Below are positions 35,471 through 48,886 of a stretch of 64,000 bases of DNA, in pieces (within the stretch, counting starts at the first letter, position 1; every line of letters starts with the position of its first letter). The position numbers and the translations under genes are program-made. This stretch comes from Synanceia verrucosa. Its lineage: Eukaryota > Chordata > Actinopteri > Perciformes > Synanceiidae. The notes under the pieces were generated by a model. The model saw only the letters and a program-made list of their open reading frames with translations. It was not told the origin of the DNA and made no database searches. The stretch is taken from NCBI GenBank assembly GCA_029721515.1, contig CM056551.1, positions 25,530,437-25,594,436 on the forward strand, in the 5' to 3' direction.

Positions 35471-37384
35471 ATAACCCCCCTCACCCCTTCTCCTTTTTAG
35501 ATTCTTCTGTCTCTTTTGCTAACACTGTATCAAAGTCCTTCTCTGTCTAGTTACCCACATGCATACACAAACACAGACTATAACAGATGAAATTCAAGCA
35601 CAGGTCACAGCTCTTTCCTCTTCTCAGCACTACCTCTATCATCCCTCTCTTCCTCTCATCCTGCCTCTCCCTTCATCTTATCATCTGTAATTTGAAAAGA
35701 GTACATTCTGTGGAACAATTGGGAGCGTCCATCCTTTTGTTTCTCCCTTAACAAAGGCGTAACAGGTTTCATTAGAGATCATTCTGGTAATTGGCTCATA
35801 ATTGCATCGACTTTAGCCTTTGTAGAGGCCTTTTCTCTGAGAACATCCAGGCCCTGTCATGGACCCAGTCCTGCACAGCAGCATGTGACCTAAAACCAGA
35901 AACCAGGAGGGTCGCTGTCACTTTGTCGTTGGCTAATCTGGCAGCATGCTGCATTCCTGTTCTGGGGAGAAAAATATATTTCCCCTTTTCTTTGCCTCTT
36001 TCTACTTTTCTATCTCTGTCTTTCTCTCCCACTTTCTCTTCCTGTGCGCTCATCTTTCTTATATTTTTTATTCTTGTTTCTCCCTCGGTTGCTCTGTTTC
36101 TGTCTTGTGTTGGCGGATCATAAATGCTTCCAGATAGTATTCTGAAGGACAGTACACAGAGGCCTTCACCCTCCACCCTCTGGTCCTGTATTTATAGAAA
36201 GCAGCATCTGCTTCCAATGCTGCTGATTTTTTTTGTGAGTTTGATGACTCAACCATGCATTTTGAAAGGTTCACACCAAATGCAGTAGTTAGAAAACTTG
36301 TTGAATTCATATGCGTCATCACACATGAATGCGTGCACACAATAAGTCAACGTACAGAGCTTATCTAGCCCTAACTTAACTCTCCCTCAGAGACAAACTA
36401 AACCACCGCTGTGACACCCTGACAGAAAAAAATCCTTGAGAGTTGTACAGACACACAATAAATCAATCCATTATTTACGAGTGAACTCATTCAGAAAGGA
36501 AGCATATGTAATCTACTCATCCATGCTGAGAGGATGCTGAGCGGGAAAGGAGGAGAGGAAGGGAAGGAGAAGTGGGATGTGTTCAGGGACGAGGCAGGCG
36601 GCCAGCTGAGAACAAATTCTGTTTCTGTTCCTAACTCCCCAAAGAGAGGTGGGAACCAGTAAACAAACAGAGCGAGTGAGAAAGTGTTTCCTTCTTTAAT
36701 GACAAAGGGAGAGGCTGAGAGAGAAAGACAGGGAAGGAGGGAAGCATGGCTCGGAGCTGGCCCAGTGTGTCAGCTGTCAGCCTTTCTGTCCTGTTCGTAC
36801 GCAGGCCGACACAAAGGCACAGAGGGGGCATGCACACAGATGGGTAAACAAAGCCATTGTTTACTGTTTTGTTTTTTATTATGTTGAGAGAGATTAGTAC
36901 TTATTGATTTTCCTCAGTCGGGGCCAGGAAGAGTGGAGGCAAGTGGTAATCGTTCCCATCAGTCCCCGTCTTCACATGCACAGAAAACACTCACACCGAG
37001 TCTCTCCCCTCCGCCGTACCCCACCGCCATTGAGGCTGTCACGCCCCTGTCACTTCCTATCACAGTGCGTCTACCTGAAGTATGGAGATGAGGCCTTTGT
37101 GGTCCCCTGTCCCAGCCTGGATACCCATTCTTTTGGGCTCAGGTCTATTATGGCCTGAGCCCTGGGCGGGTCTCCAGCACTCCACACACAGCACTCCTGG
37201 GGTCATAGCCTTTCAACCTCAGGGGCTCGACTTCTGCCACCGCAGCCTGACAAATCACCCTGCGACACACAAAAAAGCGCCAGGGCCCCAGCGTGAGAGG
37301 GGCCCGGTTCCAAGCAGCTCCTCCAATCTCCTCTCTGTTACAAGCAACGCCAGCGAGTTGCTATTACCCTACTCCCACTGGATT

Positions 37385-37497
37385 TGGACAAAAGGGAGGA
37401 AAGAAGATGAGGGGAAGGAGAGTGGGGAAAAAAGGAGGGAAGGCCAAAAGGGAGAAATGGGAAGAGAGAAAGAGATGGGAGGAAGAAAGAGACATTT
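37385..37497 (+). repeat. Long polypurine tract
   Basis: About 110 bases with only a handful of pyrimidines, mixing GGGAGGAAAG-type units without a fixed period. It makes the lysine/arginine/glutamate-rich open frames on the plus strand (37082-37582 and 37293-37499) and the leucine/serine/proline-rich one on the minus strand, none of which is a gene. Confidence 0.85.
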
Positions 37498-39589
37498 AGG
37501 TTCTTTCATTCGGCCGACTATGATAAATGGCCTGGCCTTTAGCTTGTCTGTGCTCCCCCAGCGCTCTCTGGGCCTCCCCTGACAAGAGGGTCTTTGAGGG
37601 AGAACGGACCCCACAAATATTGCTCTTTGTCCCAGACAGAGCACTGCCAAGACCCCAACGCTCTGACTTTAATCAAGTAAAACCAGCAAAGCAAGGGTCT
37701 GCTTTTATGTGCGAGTCAATCACATTGTGTGTGTGTGTGCGCATATGTACTACCAAGTACTGTGTGTGAGAGAGAAGAGGAGACAGGAGGGGGAGAAGTC
37801 TAGGAGGACAGAAGAAAAGTCAGCACACTACATTACACTGGCACGTCTCCCCATTACTCCTTTAAAGACATTCAGAGCTTTGCCTCAGGGGTACGTGGGT
37901 AGATTTGGGGGAAGGCTGAATTCAGATACACCCCAAAGGCACATTACAAACTGACTCAGCGATCAAAACAACTTGTGAAGTTCACCTCGAACAAGAGGAG
38001 GTCTTCGTGAGACAAAAGTGTCTGTAAAAAGAAAGAAAAAAAACAACAGTTTTTCATACTTAATTTTAAATTCATGCACATCTGTTTCACATAGCTACAC
38101 TTGATAATTATCAACCTCGGTATACAGTATTTACCAATGCTGCAGTTATAGTGCAAAATGTGTTTGAATGTGTTGACTGTGGACAGCTAGTAATTACAAT
38201 ACGGATCAGATTTGGAGTTTTACAAGGTTATGGATTATCAAGGTTGATAAGAAAATGTCAAAAAGACATAAGTGAACACCCTTAATGTTATATATGGAAG
38301 TTTATGGTCGATACTACTGTACATTCTCTGTAAAGTTAATTCTCAGGTCTTGTAGAGACAGGGAAACTATGTAAGGCTGTTCTCATCTTTATTCTCACAG
38401 TATTACAATACTACTGTGTTTGGGAGATTGTGTAAGAAAGAGTTTGTGTGTTAAATTGGGTGTTTTGGGGTTGCACAGAGTTGTGGGTGGAGAGCGGAGG
38501 TTATGGAGCTTTTTGCCTTTTGTCTGCCCTTAACATTCATTTCTAAGCCCTCCTTCGCCTTTTACACTTCCTCTTCCTTCAGTGTCACAGTCGCCTAGTG
38601 TCTTCCTTTTGCCTGGGGCCATTCTCGAGCGATGGATCAGGATTTAAACTTTGATCACCTCCTTGGTTATTGATTCAAAGCAGCACATACTGTATGTGTG
38701 TGTGCGCAGGCACACATTTCTGTTTGCACATGAATAGGTTGGATGTGTGCGTTTTCACATACACACATCCACGTGTGTGTGGCGAGGGCAAACCTCAGTG
38801 CCACACAGTGCCACGGTGCCATAATCCCCGCCCTTGCCCAGTGGCCCAGATTAAATCCAGGCTTTGATCCACCCCCTAATCTGAGTTTACAGGCTCTGGG
38901 CTGAGGGTGGGTGCTCTACTGTGCCTGCCAGCTAGATTCAGCTTGCTTCTTCCCTTCTTCCCTTGTCTGTCTGCTTCCTTACTGCCCCCCCCACTGAGGA
39001 GCTGGCAATTGAAATCAGCTTTAGAGTTGCTTAATACAGAAGCAGGCTGAATTAGGCCCTCTAATGCCTGTCATGGTCAAAGATTATATCAGTGGCTCTT
39101 TTTGTCACCGCTACATCGGTGTCAATGGAGGAGCAGCAAGACTTCCAGGACGAGACAAAGCGTACATTTTTAGATCCAGTTGTAGTTTATCTCGTCTCTT
39201 CCTGAGCTCAAACATGTACACACGGCCACGCTCATACATCTGTGAGGGCACAAATAAAGAAGCCAACATGTGTTGCTTGTTTGAGTTAAACTGTAGCTTC
39301 ACCGTGCAGGGTATCGAGTGATGTACATTTTGTGATTGTAAAACCAACTTCAGTGGCAACCTCTTTTGAAGTGGAGTGTGGTTCATTCGTTCAGGGTCAA
39401 ACATGTACATAGTCTCAATTGGAAACAAAAGTCAGAGTCTTGGCTGTGCTTTAATGCTACAGTGAGTTTGATTTATTGCCCATCTGCAACTGCACAAACA
39501 CTCTGCGACTCGGCCCGGACAACATGAAAAAGAGAGCAAGAGATTCTCGTTAACCAATTTAGCAGTTTATATAAACAAGCCCATGGGTG

Positions 39590-39920
39590 ATTAGAACGGG
39601 GTCTTCCTAAAGTAATAGTTTACAACACGGCACATTAAAAATAATTAGCCCTAACACAATAAAGTTGGAGGAATTTCAGCACTGCAAGACCGGGCTGAGT
39701 TACTGTTAGGCCTCATGCTTGATGTGCTGCTTAGTGTTAGCCGCTAACATTTGGGGTTAACCAAGCCCAAAAAAAATGCCCACGCTTGATGGAGATAATT
39801 GACAGAATGACAGCATTACATGCATCGTTACACACTGTGGTGCAATTACATGTTGTTGTTGTGGCATCTCGGGAAGCAAATAAAAAATGTTGGAATATGC
39901 AGTATATTAGCTGATGATAT
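39590..39920. promoter_or_regulatory. Candidate conserved non-coding block
   Basis: Transposon-free sequence with AAAATAATTAGCCC near 39638, GATAATTGACAGAATGACAG near 39795 (TGACAG is a MEIS/TALE core, present twice), GGTGCAATTACATG near 39839 and AAATTAGCATGGCG near 39927. The HOX/TALE-like combination is typical of developmental enhancers. Conservation untested. Confidence 0.35.
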
Positions 39921-42099
39921 ATTTTTAAATTAGCATGGCGTACTCACACACACACATGCCCACCCACACTGTTCATGTCAGCAGAGTAACCAAGGTCACA
40001 TTCCCTCACCTGGCGTGAAATTAGTTCCCCTTGTTTGTGTTGAATGTAATGAAAATGGACAAAGAGGGAGAGACAGGGAGGGGAAACTGAGAGAGGTGGA
40101 AAACAACATGTGGAAACAAGTCAGGGTTTATTTCAGAAAATGTCTTTTGCACTTGTACTAACCAAAGTAAGTCCAGCGCTCAGTGAAGAGAACATTGCGC
40201 ACCACAGTGTGTCTGTAGTATCAGTCTGACAAACTTCTCATGTCAGTGCTGAGCTTTAAACACCACTCTTTTCCTTTCCCTCTGCTCCTCTCACTACATC
40301 CACATCCCACTCATGTACACTTCAATATGGAACACAGACAGGTGCAGGAACAAGCTGAATGACCAACACACACAGACAGAGGCAGCACTATGCGCAGTCA
40401 GATGTGAGTCTAATTCAGCCCCAGGGGATGGGAACATGGCTGTGGTAATACCTGAAACACTCCTCTTCTCATTTCCTGGTAGTTTGGAAATCTCCCCCAC
40501 CTGCCAACTGGAGAGTGTTCACATGCAAGCGCACACAAGTAGCACACATGCACTGGTAAATGCAATCCTTAAAAATGAAGGATATCATCTCTGCTGTATC
40601 TCAGGAAAACCTGGGCAGTCGTGAGTTGTTTGTCTTGCTTATTGGCAGAGGTTGACCAATTAACACCCCAGTGCTAGGTCCAGATCACTGGCTCTCTGCA
40701 TGGTGGTGGAGTGTGAAATGTGCCATAAATCCAGGGCACGGGCCACAGCACATAAGGGTGGCAGAAAGGCCTGGCAGAGGGATCCTCTCACTTGCAGGGT
40801 TCAAGGGCCTGCATGGCTGATCCAATTAAGTGCTGCCTCCTGATATTCATCGCTTTCTGTTAGAGACTTTGTGTTCAAATTATGAACAGCATACAATGTT
40901 TATAATCACAGAGATTTTAGTAGTTTCATCCCTTAACACCTCCTCCAATGACATCTTGAGCCTTAGATCCTTGAATAGATTCTCAGAAGTGTCCTCAAAC
41001 AATCACTTACCAGGTATCTGAGACAGGTCATGAGGTCGCTGGCTCCTCTTGTTGCTCCCTGATAAGACAATCTATAGGATTACCTACAGGTAGGTGCAGA
41101 AGGGAGAGTTCAAAAGGTTAAAGAGGAGTGAAAGGTCACTTAGTGGAAAAAGTAGACAGACTTCTGTATTGATATCTATTTGGTGTCATGTTGCTTTGTT
41201 GATTGGTTTATTTTTGGTGAGTTTCAGTGTAATCTTAGCTGACTTTGTGAGAATGAAACGGGACATAAACTGACAAAAATCTTTAATATTGATGATTTAC
41301 CTCTGTCAGTGTGACCATGCACCAACTGACATGTCAGCTGCTCACCCTTGACCTAGATCATAACAGTTGTATGACCTCCAAGCCTGTTTAAGAGCAGATA
41401 GATCATGGTCTGATAAGCTGGTCATCTCCCCAACTTACATGGTAGTAAAAATAGGGGGCCTAGACTCTCCTCACTAACACCTCTAAGCATCCCATCATTG
41501 ACACTTAGTAATATGACTCTGAATGTGAATGTGTCAGTCTGCCCAAAAGGACTCTGAGGGGTGTGAAGGTTGTCTGTAATGCCAACGCCACCTCATTCTA
41601 AGCCACGCCTCTGAACTTGGCTGAGTGGTGGAGGTCTTTTAGAGGGGCTTGACCTGAAGTTCCCTTCTCTTCCTCCTCCTTTTCACAGGAATAAGAATTG
41701 TGTCTAAATGACTTGGCATGGAAAGGATGTAAATGAACGCTGGGGGTTGTTGTGCTCACATGCAGCCAAGGTCAGGCATCCAGCTGTCAGCTCATGTTTG
41801 GGACTAATCGTTTATGTGCCTGCACCACTCTGCAGCCGCTCTCTCATTCTCTCTGTGTCTGTCACACACCTCTCCCTCTCCGTTTAGCTCAACGTCCTGC
41901 CTTTTATCGCTCCACTCTTTTTTGCATCTGTCCTATGCATCCTTCACATTTCACAGCCTTTTATTCAGTCCTTTCACCAAAGACACTAGTGACACTATTA
42001 CCTCTGTTATCCAGTGGCTATGACTTGTGCTACTAGAGGAGAGTGCTTTCAAATACTGATGTGGTGGTCACCTTGGAATAACTCCAGGCGTGTTAACTT

Positions 42100-42740
42100 G
42101 CATTAACCTTAACATTGCTGTTAACATTAGTACACCAGCAGGTGTATTATTTTAATTAATTGCATAACCACAAATATTAAATATTTATGTTTGGGGTAAA
42201 TGTAGTTTGGACTTTTTCATTTCCATGACCCCACTGTTCTCCCATCGTGGCCTCAGACTGCCACTACCACGGCCATGGCCGCTGTGTTTCCGCGTAAAAA
42301 TGTGGCAGGTTGTAGAGTTCAAGTCCTTCGAAATGTGAATCGAAACAGCTGCCCCTAATCACTAGCACAAGCTGGGCTTAAGGGCCTCTCAGTTTCACCT
42401 CTCATCTGCCTGGAATTTTGAATTTCCTGAGTGGAGATCAAATGGCAGCCCGAGTCAGTGAGACCTTTGATATATGGACACCCATCTTGCGAGGGCCTTC
42501 TGCAATGGGATTTACGCTTGACAACACACTCGGTGTCACCTCCGCTCCCGGCGGACGCTCTGCGACCCCTGGAAACATTGGGCCTCTTTGACGGGACAGC
42601 AGAGCACCCCCCCATAAACCCCCCTGGAGTGCCCAGCAGTTATTTATTAAATTTGTTGTGCCCACTGTGGTATGGTTTCAGAAGGCCACTTAGTTTTGGA
42701 TTGCACTCTGGATTTTTCAATTATGTGGTTCATTTCACCT
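42100..42740. promoter_or_regulatory. Candidate conserved non-coding block
   Basis: A long non-repetitive stretch, AT-rich at the left (TTTTAATTAATTGCATAACC near 42150, AATATTAAATATTTATG near 42173) and GC-richer in the middle (CCACGGCCATGGCCGC near 42266, CCGGCGGACGCTC near 42548). The 134-codon plus-strand frame at 42431-42835 and the 86-codon minus-strand frame at 42355-42615 overlap here; neither resembles a protein family. A distal enhancer cluster is a reasonable reading, not a demonstrated one. Confidence 0.33.
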
Positions 42741-43799
42741 GCTTGTGTTCCTTTACCCCCCAGGATCAAGGGCACAAGAGATCACATTTAATTATTTCAA
42801 AACAAGAAGTCAAACCGGAACCCGCAGATCCATAACATCAAGCTTCCCTATCTATTTCGCCATCACCACTACCACTTTAAATAAGCAGTTATTTGGTCTG
42901 TTAAAAAACAAAACCGATGATCTCCTTTTTCAGCTTCCGATCAGCACATTACTCATGTCAATAAGAAAATTTGTCTGCCTATCAAGAGGGTAAATAAAGG
43001 GGCAGAATATGGGATTTCCAGAATTCTCCGCTTGTAGGGTCTCATATGGAGCACATTAGTGGCCACTTTGATTGACAGGTGCTCCTGTGTGTAGCCAGAG
43101 GGAGACGCAAAGAGAAATGGGAGATGATTATATCCCAGGTAATAAGTGTGGGCTGTCCACAGCAGGCATGAAGATGATATCTGGAGTGGCTTATGGATTA
43201 GAGGATGTTACTGCATCCAGGCACTCTGCTGAACTGCATCTTTGAGCGCATTCAGTCTCATCTTTGTGGATGTGGATATTATGCATCAGTGCATGTGTTG
43301 TAGCAGTTATTCTTTGGATGTTCGTGCCACAGACATATTTTTAATCAAAGCAGAAACAAAACTGTATGTCACAAACTTTGGCAAAAGGAAATGACATCTG
43401 TTATGACCGATGCACCATTCAAAGAGATGCTGTTATGCTTGATTTTTGCTGCTTTTATTAGCACCTTTTTGACATTGTGATGAAATTGCCTGTGAATTGA
43501 CTGTTTCCTAATGAGGGATAAAGATTCCTAAGGACTCCATCTGAACCTCTTCTCATTCACTCATTCTTTATGTACTTTGTTATACAGAAATCCATAGGGT
43601 TGCATATTTTTTTAACCTTTCATATAATCTTAAATTCATGAACAAACTTGTATAATTACAAAAAGATTCTAATTGTTAGCTTTTAAAAAATGACTGATAT
43701 ATCAAAATTGGTTGGTTCTGCAACAAAAGCTTTTGCAGTGGTTATAGTTTCTGTGTCAGTTTGGTTCATGGGAGCCAAATGGTGCTTTAGACAGGATGA

Positions 43800-43940
43800 A
43801 AATGGCCCTTCACAATGCCTTGAGGAGCGTTGTGATTTAGGAGCTTTGTTTTTCTAAGAGTCTCCCGTCATTAAAATAATTCATTGCCAATGAACGTTGG
43901 AGGCTCCACAATGAATCAGTTGGCCTTTTGCATTCTTCAA
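43800..43940. promoter_or_regulatory. SOX-type motif cluster
   Basis: CACAATG occurs near 43810 and again near 43917, and TCATTGCCAATGA at 43881-43893 is a perfect 6-bp inverted pair with a one-base spacer, the geometry seen at some SOX dimer sites. GTCATTAAAATAATTC near 43868 adds a homeodomain-like core. The cluster lies in non-repetitive DNA. Function is inferred from motifs alone. Confidence 0.3.
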
Positions 43941-44223
43941 AAGACCAAAAGAGGTGTGGGGTTTAGTGAGAGCAAGAGACTTCAAAAAGCAAAATGACTT
44001 CATGGTTGAAACTACAGGGGAGACAGGAACGCTGGATTATCACAATTTATTCTGTGCACCATTTGTGTTCTCAGGGCGTGGCAGGAGTGATAGAAATGCC
44101 ATAGAAAAAACTATGGCTGTGTTTTGCCTTCAGAGCTTCTTTTTAAACGTCTCTATCCCTCAACTTGCTGATTACATAAATCAGGGCCATAAAGAGGATT
44201 TGTATTGAGGCAGAACTGTTTTT

Positions 44224-44235
44224 GGGGGGGGGGGG
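44224..44235. repeat. G homopolymer
   Basis: A run of about 12 G residues, prone to sequencing and polymerase slippage. Confidence 0.85.
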
Positions 44236-45447
44236 CGCAATGACCACTGCCTGACCCTGGAGTGTGGGACCCCACCTCAAGACGAGAGTTCAAACGGTCA
44301 ATTGCAGGTCACTGACGGGGGGGGTGGCATAGTGTGTGAGGGTGTGGATTGTAAAGCTTGTGTATGTGTGAAGGCTACAGGGGACGTAGCCTCTGATCCC
44401 TAATTAATGTTCAGAATGAATGAATGACCTACAGGTTAGCTCTCTCACCTCACATCTCTACGAAACACACATGCACATCTTCCCCATTGGTAATAAACAT
44501 ACATAGTTCTCCACTTTGCACACAGCAGATGACAGTGGGACTGTTCCTACTCCTACTGTATGCTTATCTGTCTCTCTCTGTCTCTCCCTACTCCTTTATC
44601 TCTGTTATCATCCTATCTTTCTTGCCATTCATTCGTCTCTCCTGTCCTAGCCACCAGGTCAGCTATCTATCCTGCTAATGAGCTCCACGGACTCTTCTAA
44701 ACAGTTGTCAAACAGTCCTCACACAGCCATCACTTCAAGGCTCAAGCTAAGGCATAAACAGCAGCACCCTTGTGGCAAAAGAAACTGTGGCTTCACACTA
44801 AATTGTGTTTGGGTACCCAGATTACAAGTGGAATACAGATGCTAGGGACTGTCAGTCAGCCAGTCAAATATCTTTTCATATTATTTTTTAAGTAATATTG
44901 TCTCAAACTGAAGCAGAAATCCACTAAAATAGTCATCCAATAGCCAGTAGGCTTTTTTGTCGCTGGTCTGCTTGGTAGCAATATGCAGTGATCTCAGTTT
45001 TGTTTAAACTCAAATGTGAAAGGGGAACTAAATCTAATCACACCTGGTCACTCAAGGTATCTGTCTCACCTGTATCTAGGATTTTCTTTCTGGATTTTTT
45101 TTCCAAAATATGAGAATCCGGGTCTGAAGAGAGAGGGCAGATACTGACAGATGTTAAGAATCATCAATCATCGAGGTGTGAGAAGGACACAGAGAGATTT
45201 TAACTGGTGAGAAGCTTCACAGAGCTGTTCCTCACGCTATCACCTCCTTCTAATTTCCCCCAACCTCGTTCTTCTTGAGGCCAACATGTGAACATCACTC
45301 ACTATGTCTGTACAAGCCAAGCACCCAGTTCATCAGAAACACCTTCTCTGGCCCCAAACCTGACCCGTTCTCTCCTGGGGTCAGGATAACAGGCTGCAGG
45401 GCTAACACTCGATGAGAAATGGACCAGAGACTGTGGCGTGCCTCTCT

Positions 45448-45450
<3 letters not shown>

Positions 45451-45479
<29 letters not shown>
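45451..45479. repeat. (TG)n microsatellite
   Basis: About 14 TG units preceded by a short CT run. Confidence 0.95.
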
Positions 45480-46370
45480 TGGCTCAGTTGCATTTGGAAT
45501 ACAGGTTTCAGTGTATAATGTGTATGACTAGTCTGTCAGAGGAGGCCTGTGGAGGTTACACAAACACAGAGGAGGGTTATTTATACTCTCAGGAAATGAT
45601 GGTGGTTTCTGTCAGATCTGGCCCACTCTAGCCTGATCTGGCTTCGTCCTGGTCTAGTTTTAACCTATTTCTAGCCCACACAGAGCCAGCGATACAGTGC
45701 ACAGAGAAGAGGAATTGTGCTAATATGGCTGTCACTGACAACCCCAGTGGCCAAACTCTGTCAGTCTACAGCTCCGAGCCCACCTCCACAGATGGTCCAG
45801 CAGTACTTAAGAATTCACCCCCAGGGTTTTACTGCTCTGTTGTATGGAGGACTGTCACAGCACAAGGAGCATGTGGTTTAGATATGGGAACAGCGTCCTC
45901 CAAGAGCTCTCATGGCTTGGCACAATGAAATGTCTCCACCCCCAGTTAAAGTCAATACAACTGGGCATGCCTTTTTTTATGACAGGACACATCCTACCAG
46001 CTGAGGAAGCTGCTGATGCCCGCTATCCATTACATTTATCATAACGTGATTGAATAACGTTGATTTAAATCAAAACTTTAATTCACTTTGTCTCTGTGGT
46101 TGTATAACATGCTAATGAGGCTTCATTTTCCATGTACTTAGTCAGTCAGCTAGTCAACCTGTCAGGCATCCAGCCAGTCAGAGGACGGTGATTTACTGTC
46201 CTGCATCCAGAGAGAGGAAACCTGCTGTTACCTCTCATTCAGCCGGCCACCCTTTCACTCTAAATGAGGCAAAAAAGGCACAAATCCACAAATCAGCACA
46301 TACTAATTTGTTTATTGCTCTTGTTCTGGCTGCTCCTCCTCTGTCACCCACCCTCTCACCACCCATCCAT

Positions 46371-46395
46371 ACTCTCTCTCTCCCTCTCTCTCTCT
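46371..46395. repeat. (CT)n microsatellite
   Basis: Imperfect CT tract of about 25 bases. Confidence 0.88.
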
Positions 46396-48886
46396 TGAGT
46401 TCCCAGCTAAAAAGTGGAAGTGTTACAGGGTGTTTTAGGTCCTCAGAAAGAGGCTGTCATGTGTATTAATGCATATATAGGGAGTGGGCGTAATAAGTCC
46501 CTGAGGCATGGCGCCCATCTGAGAGAATTGAACACATCCAGTGACAGTCTTGTTTTTCCTTGTTTTACACCGATGACACACAAGCAACAACAGTTGGGTT
46601 ATAATATAGTCCTCAAGGCGCTACCAGTTTGCACACACGTCATGAACATGTGTGTTAGTACACCTCGCATGTCCCACAGTGCGCGTATGTAATGTGTATT
46701 TGTAAGTGATAAACTTGGGGTGACAGCATGTGGATAGGTGCCAGGGTGAGTCATAAACAACAGGGGGTTGAATTTCGAGGGGGGCACCACTGAGTGTGTC
46801 TGTCCTGGCAGGTCCCATGTTCAAATTCCACTGATACGACTTTAATCAGTCCTAATCTACTTATCGGCCTCCTGGGGCACTGATCAGCCTAAAGTGCTTA
46901 ACAGAATGCAGGGACCCATAAGATGCTGCCACTCTAAAGCATATCGTAGGTTGTTGTCGAGGGGTTTTTTTTTTGCTTAATCTGATTAATTAAAACAAAC
47001 TACACCAAAAGTTCCTTTACCTCTCTGTCATTTCCTGACTCCTTCACTGTCCTCTAATTTACTTGCTCGTGACCTACGTCCTATGACTTTGTGACATGCA
47101 TTGAAAACCTTGTGGTTGTCTTTTAGTAAATATTAATTTTCAGAAGTATATTTCATATCTGCATTGTCATAACATCCACATATCTAGTACACTGGACACT
47201 TTACACTTGCATAAAATAATCCCAAAAGCAGACATGAGAAAACCTAAAAAGAGGGAAGATAACGTGTAACTGTCCATACTGTAACAGCTCGTCACACCAG
47301 ACTGCAGAAGTTCACCCTGCACAACACTGGAGAGCCAGGGTAGCCCTGTTGTTTGCTGTAATTGTGAAGACTAATAGAATAATTGACTTGATCTTGTAAT
47401 GGGGGTTAAGAGACATAACCCCAGCTAATGAAAGACAGAGACAAATTTGTTCACGATAATGAATTTCATTCAAACAAAGCTTGTAAGGGGAGCATTGTCT
47501 GTGCCATGAAAGAAAGAAAGGGCTGTTCTGTCTGTGTCTTATTCTCCTTAATACACCTGACACTGGGTGATAAGGTGAATGTGATGCTAGATGAGTTCGC
47601 AGGCTGTGTCAGGCACTTGTCACCTGTTCCACCTTGTGATCATAGATTATCAGATTAATGCTGATGCTTCACGTGGGCCATCCTCAATTTCATTTGATTC
47701 AGAAGATCAGTGAGGTCGCCGCTGAGGTGGAAGTGCTCTGACCCCCACAATGTTTGATTCATTTACACACAATAAAAGTGGATTGGCTCTGGCCGCTGCC
47801 TCGTCTCTGAGTTCATTTCTGTATCTCTGCAACCCACTCAGTTCCTGTTGTTGCCTTGCCTTGTCCCAGTGTGTCCTATGCCAATCTATTTCCTGCTCCC
47901 ATTGACCTTTCATTCTGCTCGTACATGTCTCCTCTCAGAGGACAGGCCCTTGCATGGAAGTCCTCCTCATGTTCAATGTGATCAATACAAAGGGCAGGGA
48001 CCTTGCACACAAACTCCCCCGCTGACTAAACGAGAAGGATTAAAGGCTGAGGAGACTGTGTGGCGGATGCATGTGTGTGCATGTTTGTGTGCATGCTCAT
48101 GTCCTTGTGTGTTTGCAGCACATGTGTGGAAATGCCTGTGACACAACGTAACGTTCTTACATAAACGGTGTTGTGAGCGTTGCGGGGCCAAGTCAGCGCA
48201 GGGTTCATGACCTCAGTCTGTGTCACAGCAAAAGGACTATGGAGGTCACATGCACACAGACACACACACACAGACACACACTGCCATTTAACCTAAGGAG
48301 AGGAGAGGGAGGAACTGAGTGGAAAAGGGACAGAGAGGGATTAACAAAGATAGGCAGCTCTAGCAGCTGGTTGGTCATTTTGAGATTTCTATTATCTGGA
48401 TAGTGAGGTATTAATAGAAACTTGTACTCAGCCAGCACTCTCCTCCAAAATAGATGCTTATTTCCCCGACCCTGAAGACCTCTGATGAGTGGCTGGAGGT
48501 TCAACTCATCAGGGCAAAGTGGTAGACAAAGGTCAACAGGTGCAGAGGTGAAAATCAAATCCAAGATCAAAAACCATGTATGACATGTGTTGGTCTCCTG
48601 TTGTGTGAGTGTAGGTGACCACTAACGCTTATCCTCTTCTTTAAGTGAAAAATAAACATTTATGCAGCGTGACAGTTTGGATTTTACTCAAATCAACTTT
48701 TGTTTGATGTATTTGCAGCAATAACATGAAGACTGAGTCAAACATTGAATATTTTGCTCAGTCATCATTGAGGATCCTTGAATCCTAGTTTCTTCTTCTA
48801 TATGCAGCCTGATGTTATAAGTTTGGGTCTAGTGTGCTGTGAGTGGCTTAGTGTCATTCATTTTGACATACAGTATCTGCAGCAGG

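Larger units (their letters stand above)
31383..36500. other. Unique non-coding sequence, purine-rich patches
   Basis: No gene or transposon seen. Pyrimidine-rich DNA at 31795-31930 and 35980-36100 and purine-rich DNA at 34790-34930 are low complexity and produce the long serine/leucine-rich open frames (for example 34726-35145 on the minus strand). Blocks at 32560-32800, 34560-34760 and 35220-35470 are listed as regulatory candidates. Confidence 0.55.
36501..42099. other. Unique non-coding sequence
   Basis: No gene supported. 36540-36760 and 37385-37497 are purine-rich. A possible but unconvincing exon-like frame lies at 37066-37142 (see findings). The segment 39590-39920 is listed as a regulatory candidate. 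The remainder, including the 40.0-42.1 kb part, is ordinary sequence with short chance frames. Confidence 0.55.
42741..48886. other. Unique non-coding sequence
   Basis: No gene or transposon recognised. It includes a SOX-motif patch at 43800-43940 (listed), a G homopolymer at 44224-44235, pyrimidine-rich DNA at 44570-44650, a TG repeat and a CT repeat (listed), and CA-rich imperfect DNA at 48250-48285. Open frames near 45.4-48.6 kb overlap one another on both strands without family resemblance. Confidence 0.55.

Noticed and set aside
37082..37582. 166-codon plus-strand open frame
   Set aside because: Its second half is the translation of a polypurine tract (lysine/arginine/glutamate/glycine runs); the first half has no recognisable domain.
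42355..42835. Overlapping open frames on both strands in a GC-richer segment, considered as an exon
   Set aside because: No family resemblance and no consistent splice sites; kept as a regulatory candidate instead.
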